Part shown: positions 7,787 through 11,471 of the stretch, in pieces
Layout: each line of letters begins with the position of its first letter
Numbering within the stretch: the first letter of the stretch is position 1
Origin: Clostridia bacterium
Lineage (GTDB): Bacteria > Bacillota > Clostridia > Christensenellales > Aristaeellaceae
Reading direction: 5' to 3'
Assembly: GCA_017551645.1 (NCBI GenBank)
Contig: JAFZLE010000298.1
Location: 1-11,471 of the forward strand
Length of the DNA: 11,471 nt
Translations under genes and position numbers: made by a program
The notes under the pieces: model-generated
The model's input: only the letters and a program-made list of their open reading frames with translations
Told to the model about the DNA's origin: nothing
Database searches by the model: none

Positions 7787-8734
7787 TTACCAGATGCCGA
7801 TGCCGCTGATGGCCTTGGCCACAGCGTTTGTGCCGGCCACCAGCATAAAGCCTATCACGTTTTTGAACAGGCCGATGGCGGTGGAGAGCTTGTAGTTCCA
7901 GTCGACGAGACCCACGCGGTACACATAGGTATCTATTATGTCGCCCGTTTCGTAAACGGCGGATGAGTAGAGATTCAGCAGCTGGTCGAAGCCTGCGTCC
8001 AGTATGCCGCCCAGGCTGAGTATCAGCATTATGGTGATGGTGGGCAGGATGCATGGGATCGTTATATACCTGACCCGCTGGGGACGCGTCGCGCCGTCGC
8101 AGATCGCGGCCTCGTACAGTGTGGGGTCTATGGAGGAAATGGCGGCCAGATACAGGATCGAGCCCCATCCGACGCCTTTCCATACGTCGGATATTACTAC
8201 GGTGCCTCTGAAGTAGGTGTTGTCCAGCAGGAAAGGCACGGGATCCTTGCGGCCCAGGCTCTTGAGCAGACCGTTGACCGCGCCGTTGTTGGGGGAGAGC
8301 AGCTGGCTCAGTATACCGGCCATGATTATCCAGCTCAGAAAATGGGGCAGGTAGCTGATGGTCTGTATCACGCGCTTGTAGCCGCTGTGGCGCACTTCGT
8401 TGAGCAGCAGGGCGAGGATTATAGGCGCGGGGAAGCCCACACACAGCTTAAGCACGCTGATTATGAGCGTGTTGCGGATCGCGCGTATGAAGAAACGTGT
8501 GCGGAACGCGTCCACGAAGTTGGCGAGCCCGACCCACTCACTGCCGGATACGCCCAGGCCAAGCTTGAAGTCCTTGAACGCGATCACTATGCCGCCCATG
8601 GGTATATACTTGAATATGATAAAATACGCGATCACGGGCAAAAGCATCAGGCACAGGTCCCAGTACTTTATGTAGCCCTTGAATTCCCTGAGGGCAGGTG
8701 AAAGCTGACGTTTTGCTTTCAAAGCGCTGGTCAT
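7787..8734 (-). CDS. Carbohydrate ABC transporter permease, LplB-type
   Basis: Partner membrane subunit of the importer, 315 residues from the chosen start. The protein begins MTSALKAKRQLSP, a basic cytoplasmic tail. The typical LplB stretch follows (WDLCLMLLPVIAYFIIFKYIPMGG, then IAFKDFK), with about six membrane segments in all. The EAA docking loop is at residues 207-215 (YEAAICDGA), followed by PQRVRYITIPCILPT. The ending NAVAKAISGIGIW matches the family. I chose ATG 8734 because AGGAGG (8742-8747) sits seven bases before it. An in-frame ATG at 8758 would place that ribosome site inside the coding region. It lies 46 bases after the URO-D-like gene and 12 bases before its partner permease. 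Members of this family work as LplB-LplC heterodimers with a binding protein and a shared ATPase. Confidence 0.95.
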   Translation of the reverse strand: MTSALKAKRQLSPALREFKGYIKYWDLCLMLLPVIAYFIIFKYIPMGGIVIAFKDFKLGLGVSGSEWVGLANFVDAFRTRFFIRAIRNTLIISVLKLCVGFPAPIILALLLNEVRHSGYKRVIQTISYLPHFLSWIIMAGILSQLLSPNNGAVNGLLKSLGRKDPVPFLLDNTYFRGTVVISDVWKGVGWGSILYLAAISSIDPTLYEAAICDGATRPQRVRYITIPCILPTITIMLILSLGGILDAGFDQLLNLYSSAVYETGDIIDTYVYRVGLVDWNYKLSTAIGLFKNVIGFMLVAGTNAVAKAISGIGIW

Positions 8735-8741
8735 GTCATGC

Positions 8742-8747
8742 CCTCCT
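8742..8747 (-). promoter_or_regulatory. Ribosome binding site of the LplB-type permease gene
   Basis: AGGAGG on the minus strand, within the longer GAAAGGAGGG, is seven bases from ATG 8734. This decides the start against the longer open frame that begins at 8758. Confidence 0.85.
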
Positions 8748-8780
8748 TTCGATAACAATAATGATCGTTGACGAACTGCC

Positions 8781-10010
8781 TTACGCCCCGGCTTCTTCCA
8801 TGGCGATCTCGCAGAAGCGCTGTAACCGCGGCACGTCGTACCTTATGGTCGAAACGTCTTTGAGTATCATTTCCAGAGTCTTTCCGTACCTTGACGCGGC
8901 GTCTATGGTGCGGCGGATGTCAGTGCGCACGGTGGCCTCGTCAAGAGCGTCGGTCGCCAGAAACGCGGGGTTGGGCTTGTTGCTCATGATAATGCTTTTC
9001 GGCAGTTTCTCGGCGAACGCTTCCCGGTGGCTCCAGGGGCTGCAGGAGATCTTGCGCACGTTCGGGAGCGAGCTGACCATTTCCATACGGTCGTCCAGCC
9101 GGTCGCAGCAGCCATAGTAGATATTCTTGAAAAATGGGAACACGCGCCGCATGTACGCGCACTCGAATTCCTGCGTGACTTTGGGAGACACGGAGGTAAA
9201 GGGCTGCGCCAGCCCGAACGCCCAGCCGTTGTACGTGATGCCTTCCCGGTCGGGAGTTTCTCCGGGCATGTAGGTCTGAGAGCAATGGCAGTAGTTTTCG
9301 GCGGTGTCGTATATTTTCAGGCGGTTGTACTGCTCTATCTCAGCCATGTACGTCCCGACCATGCGCTCCATGACCGCATGCATCATCTCGGGACGGTCCA
9401 TCAGCTCTATGTACAGGTTCTCCACGCCCATCCAGTAGGCGATATTGTCCCACGCGCCCAGGTGCATGACGGGCCCGGTAAAGCGCCAGGGGATGATGCC
9501 GGCAAACAGGCTGTCGGCTTCCTCGGTCACCCGGGCTTCGGTGTCGGGGTCGGGGGTAATGACGGGGTCTTTTATCTTGTCGATATCCTCGGGTTCGCAC
9601 AGCACCGCTTCCATGTGCTGGCTGGCCACGTCGCCGCTTTTGTCCAGCTTGAGCTCGGTGACCTTGCTGGCGATGCCACGGCCGGTATTGAAATAGGGGC
9701 GGGGGAGCTTGACGTAAGGATCGACCACCATGTCGGTCTTAAGGTTTTCCGCCTTCCAAAGTTCCCGGCGAAGCCAGTTTTCCACCCAAGCCCAGTAAGC
9801 GTCTTTTATCGTTTCGTGGCCGCGCACGCAGGCGGGATCGAGTTCGTTCCACGGCAGCTGATCCACCAGGAACATCGGACGCTCGCCCTGAAGCGTATTG
9901 TGGTGCTCCCAACGCGCGCGCCGGCCTTCGGCGGTATGCCTTGCGGCGATCTCACCCAAGCGCTTTGCCAGATCCCGGAGCAGGCTTTTTTCAGCCTCAA
10001 TTTGCGGCAT
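8781..10010 (-). CDS. URO-D-like (uroporphyrinogen decarboxylase/methyltransferase fold) protein, unknown substrate
   Basis: A 409-residue protein that I assign to the uroporphyrinogen decarboxylase / cobalamin-dependent methyltransferase superfamily by its overall pattern. The main signs are the C-terminal half (FFKNIYYGCCDRLDD, then SSLPNVRKISCSPWSH, then MSNKPNPAFLA) and the end ILKDVSTIRYDVPRLQRFCEIAMEE. Some members of the superfamily decarboxylate porphyrinogens; others move methyl groups between corrinoids and thiols using a zinc site with His/Cys ligands. Possible metal ligands are C241-H242-C243, C301-C302 and C323. The usual HSCG-like motif appears here as YGCCD, without the histidine. 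It is unlikely to be a true HemE: it is longer than the usual ~350 residues and has a different N-terminus. It is the first gene of the importer operon, so it probably acts on or near the imported compound. ATG 10010 is chosen for its AGAGG ribosome site and because the longer open frame (10076) begins nearly at the predicted transcript start. Confidence 0.75.
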   Translation of the reverse strand: MPQIEAEKSLLRDLAKRLGEIAARHTAEGRRARWEHHNTLQGERPMFLVDQLPWNELDPACVRGHETIKDAYWAWVENWLRRELWKAENLKTDMVVDPYVKLPRPYFNTGRGIASKVTELKLDKSGDVASQHMEAVLCEPEDIDKIKDPVITPDPDTEARVTEEADSLFAGIIPWRFTGPVMHLGAWDNIAYWMGVENLYIELMDRPEMMHAVMERMVGTYMAEIEQYNRLKIYDTAENYCHCSQTYMPGETPDREGITYNGWAFGLAQPFTSVSPKVTQEFECAYMRRVFPFFKNIYYGCCDRLDDRMEMVSSLPNVRKISCSPWSHREAFAEKLPKSIIMSNKPNPAFLATDALDEATVRTDIRRTIDAASRYGKTLEMILKDVSTIRYDVPRLQRFCEIAMEEAGA

Positions 10011-10016
10011 AAACAA

Positions 10017-10021
10017 CCTCT
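10017..10021 (-). promoter_or_regulatory. Ribosome binding site of the URO-D-like gene
   Basis: AGAGG on the minus strand lies six bases before ATG 10010. No comparable site precedes the alternative in-frame ATG at 10076, so this supports the shorter protein. Confidence 0.65.
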
Positions 10022-10091
10022 GAGCATCGATTATGAGCAATTTGCAAACAATATGTAAATTTGCGTTAAACTGCATTAAATTAATAATACA

Positions 10092-10120
10092 ATTATAATC
10101 ATCATGGCGCTCTATTGCAA
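10092..10120 (-). promoter_or_regulatory. Promoter of the URO-D-like/importer operon
   Basis: On the minus strand TTGCAA (10115-10120) and TATAAT (10092-10097) are separated by exactly 17 bases, a good sigma-A promoter. Transcription would start near 10085, leaving a leader of about 75 AT-rich bases before the URO-D-like gene. It is the only convincing promoter I see for the four minus-strand genes, whose gaps are all under 50 bases. Confidence 0.8.
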
Positions 10121-10129
10121 GCGCTATTT
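10116..10129. promoter_or_regulatory. cre/LacI-family operator-like site over the -35 box
   Basis: TGCAAGCGCTATTT on the plus strand fits the catabolite-response consensus TGNAANCGNWNNCW with one mismatch (T for C at position 13). It overlaps the -35 box of the importer operon, a position suited to repression by CcpA or by a sugar-specific LacI-family regulator. No regulator gene is present in the window. The binding protein is inferred from the motif only. Confidence 0.55.
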
Positions 10130-10178
10130 TGCCTGAGTTGGGAATATTTAACTAAATTAACTGAAACTACATATAAAA

Positions 10179-10198
10179 CCCCGGTCGGGAGACCGGGG
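10179..10198 (-). terminator. Intrinsic terminator of the cysteine-cluster gene
   Basis: CCCCGGTC (10179-10186) and GACCGGGG (10191-10198) form a perfect 8-bp GC-rich stem around a four-base loop. On the minus strand it is followed at once by TTTTATATG, a good U-tract. It begins 17 bases past the stop of the cysteine-cluster gene. It isolates that gene from the importer operon promoter 60 bases further on. The rest of 10011-10215 holds only that promoter, its operator and an AT-rich leader. Confidence 0.88.
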
Positions 10199-10215
10199 CA
10201 TGAAACGGTGAGCGC

Positions 10216-10716
10216 CTACAGCTCCATCCTGTATGCGGCTTCCTCGGCTTCCAGCTTTTTGAGCCGGGCTTCCCATTCGGGATCTTGTGCCAGAAGGCGC
10301 ACGGCAGCACGGGCGGCGTCCACAAAAGCCGGGTCGAGCCCTGCCTTGCCGTACCTGAACAGGGGACAGACCGGGGCGGCGCGGCGGTCCATACGAACGT
10401 CCCATTCACCGCGCTTGACGGAATAAAAAGGAGAAAGGGGAAAGATCCTGCATAAAAACGGGCGATGCTGCCTGTCGCAGGGAGAAACGCAGTATATGGC
10501 GCTGACCTGCGTTTGAGTTACCGGCATAACGGCGGGAGAAACGCTGCCCCAGGGCATTTGTACCTGTTCTTCACCCGGCAGGAGCCACACGAGCGAGCCG
10601 AATTCACCTTCGTCCTTGCAGCAGGCTGAGGCACACAGGCTGCCGCAGTCCTGCCTTAGGGGAGTAATGTCTTTAAGCAGTTCAAGGGCGCGTGAAAGCT
10701 TTGTGTCCACGGTCAT
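10216..10716 (-). CDS. YkgJ-like cysteine-cluster (putative Zn/Fe-binding) protein
   Basis: A small cytoplasmic-looking protein, 166 residues from the chosen start, with no signal peptide or membrane segment. Eight cysteines are arranged as C24-x3-C28-x3-C32-C33, then C76-x3-C80, C89 and C117. They sit in the context LRQDCGSLCASACC, CVSPCDRQHRPFLCRIFPLSP and RAAPVCPL. This is the pattern of clostridial YkgJ-type CxxxCxxCC proteins, thought to bind zinc or an iron-sulfur cluster; their role is unknown. The C-terminal ~40 residues are charged and helical (RLKKLEAEEAAYR). The start is uncertain. ATG 10716 fits the family start (LELLKDITPLRQDCG) but lacks a well-spaced ribosome site. ATG 10770 has TCAGGA five bases away and would add 18 residues with two more cysteines (CYYPC). 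It is monocistronic, divergent from the deacetylase gene, and ends in a clear terminator. Confidence 0.72.
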   Translation of the reverse strand: MTVDTKLSRALELLKDITPLRQDCGSLCASACCKDEGEFGSLVWLLPGEEQVQMPWGSVSPAVMPVTQTQVSAIYCVSPCDRQHRPFLCRIFPLSPFYSVKRGEWDVRMDRRAAPVCPLFRYGKAGLDPAFVDAARAAVRLLAQDPEWEARLKKLEAEEAAYRMEL

Positions 10717-10785
10717 CACCTCGCAGGGATAATAGCACAATTCGCCCTGCGGGTCAATAAAATGGCGCATCTGTGTCCTGAAATA

Positions 10786-10814
10786 TTGACAATTCCGCTC
10801 TATTGGAGTAAAAT
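10786..10814 (+). promoter_or_regulatory. Promoter of the polysaccharide deacetylase gene
   Basis: A perfect TTGACA (10786-10791) is followed after 17 bases by TAAAAT (10809-10814). Transcription would start near 10821, about 46 bases before the ATG at 10867. A strong ribosome site, GAGGTGA (10853-10859), lies seven bases before that ATG. The promoter fills the gap between the two divergent genes. I found no equally good promoter for the opposite, cysteine-cluster gene. Confidence 0.85.
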
Positions 10815-10866
10815 ACAGATTAAGAATATAACATAGGCATATTGTGGTCTTTGAGGTGAGACGGTT

Positions 10867-11471
10867 ATGAACAGTTTGCAGATGCGTTTCCCGGGCGGCA
10901 GGGTAAAAGCGTTCACAATGAGTTACGACGACGGCGTGGAGCAGGACGTAAGGCTTATTTCCATAATGCGTTTCCACGCGCTGAAGGGCACTTTTAACCT
11001 GAACTCGGGATTGTTCGCGCAGGAAGGCACGGTGTATCCGGAGGGTCAGGTGCACAGAAGGATGACCCTGGCAGCCTGCCGGAAGGCTTATTCCTCATAC
11101 CCGGGCTGCGAAGTCGCGGTGCACGGCTCCGAACACGGGTACTGGGACCAGCTGCCGGAAGGGCCCAGGACGCTGGACATAATACGTGACAGGGAAGCGC
11201 TGGAAAAAGCGTTTGACCGTACTATCCGGGGCGCGGCCTACCCGTTCGGCGCATATAACGAAAAAGCCATCGCGGCGCTGGAATCATGCGGGATAGAGTA
11301 CTGCAGGACCACAAATTCCACCCACGCGTTCAGTATTCCCGAAAGATGGCTGGAATGGCATCCCACCTGCCATCACGCCGACCCGGCGCTCACGGAGCTG
11401 GCGGACAGTTTTCTGAAAGATAAAACGTCAAAAAAACCGCTGCTGTTCTACCTGTGGGGGCACGCCTACGA
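10867..11471 (+). CDS. Polysaccharide deacetylase family protein (NodB-like), 3' end outside window
   Basis: The frame is open from ATG 10867 to the window end, giving the first 201 residues. Members of carbohydrate esterase family 4 use a metal ion to remove acetyl groups from chitin-like sugars or peptidoglycan. Three of their motifs are recognisable here. Motif 1 is TMSYDDG with D21 and D22. The metal-binding histidines are HGSEH (H86, H90). Motif 3 is AYPFGAYN, where an alanine (A124) stands in place of the usual arginine. WLEWHPTCHH and the closing FYLWGHAYE resemble an atypical Clostridia subgroup of the family that has a WGH(S/A)YE motif near the C-terminus. There is no signal peptide in the N-terminus (MNSLQMRFPGGRVKAF), so the protein is probably cytoplasmic. 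That argues against a cell-wall substrate and for a small sugar or amide. The promoter and GAGGTGA ribosome site are clear. Confidence 0.85.
   Translation, partial: MNSLQMRFPGGRVKAFTMSYDDGVEQDVRLISIMRFHALKGTFNLNSGLFAQEGTVYPEGQVHRRMTLAACRKAYSSYPGCEVAVHGSEHGYWDQLPEGPRTLDIIRDREALEKAFDRTIRGAAYPFGAYNEKAIAALESCGIEYCRTTNSTHAFSIPERWLEWHPTCHHADPALTELADSFLKDKTSKKPLLFYLWGHAY

Noticed and set aside
7163..7966. Plus-strand open frame of 267 codons opposite the permease genes
   Set aside because: It shadows two permeases with clear EAA loops; the translation is glycine- and glutamine-rich with no family resemblance.
8781..10010. Assignment of the URO-D-like gene as hemE
   Set aside because: No other heme gene nearby, atypical length and N-terminus, changed motif at the active-site region, and a sugar-importer operon context.
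9027..10058. Open frame of 343 codons on the plus strand opposite the URO-D-like gene
   Set aside because: No ribosome site and no family pattern. It mirrors the codon bias of the real minus-strand gene.
10039..10064. Direct repeat AATTTGC (10039-10045 and 10058-10064) in the leader of the importer operon
   Set aside because: Only seven bases in an AT-rich region; could be chance, and no matching third copy or stable structure was seen.
10011..10076. N-terminal extension of the URO-D-like protein to an ATG at 10076
   Set aside because: The predicted transcript start is near 10085, the stretch is AT-rich unlike the gene, and a good ribosome site precedes ATG 10010.

Overview
The window suggests a GC-rich, Gram-positive-type anaerobe of the Clostridia. 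The evidence is LplB/LplC-type sugar permeases with a LipO-like binding protein, strong AGGAGG-type ribosome binding sites, consensus sigma-A promoters and a clostridial-style cysteine-cluster protein. A Christensenellales- or Oscillospirales-like gut lineage is my guess; no marker gene in the window settles it. The layout is ordinary chromosome. I see no insertion sequence, integrase, phage gene, tRNA, rRNA or CRISPR array, and no gene-free stretch longer than about 205 bases.

Left part, plus strand (2-5113): the 3' two thirds of gltB (glutamate synthase large subunit), then gltD (small subunit) four bases later, then pyrG (CTP synthase) behind its own strong extended -10 promoter. GltBD makes glutamate from glutamine and 2-oxoglutarate. 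PyrG uses glutamine as ammonia donor to make CTP. A GC-rich hairpin at 5167-5192 lies between the convergent pyrG and the minus-strand operon and probably terminates both.

Middle part, minus strand (10120 down to 5218): one promoter at 10092-10120, with a cre/LacI-like palindrome over its -35 box, reads into a four-gene operon. In transcription order it holds a uroporphyrinogen-decarboxylase-fold protein of unknown substrate, an LplB-type permease, an LplC-type permease and a large extracellular solute-binding protein. There is no ATPase gene, so the importer probably borrows a shared MsmX-type ATPase encoded elsewhere. The binding protein has a signal peptide but no lipobox cysteine. The URO-D-like gene as the promoter-proximal member of a sugar-importer operon is the least explained thing here. 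The methyltransferase and decarboxylase chemistry of that fold suggests that the imported compound may be processed by it, but nothing in the sequence names the substrate.

Right part (10179-11471): a minus-strand gene for a small cysteine-cluster protein (YkgJ-like), with its own terminator, faces away from a plus-strand NodB-like polysaccharide deacetylase that runs off the window end. A near-consensus promoter for the deacetylase lies in the gap between them.
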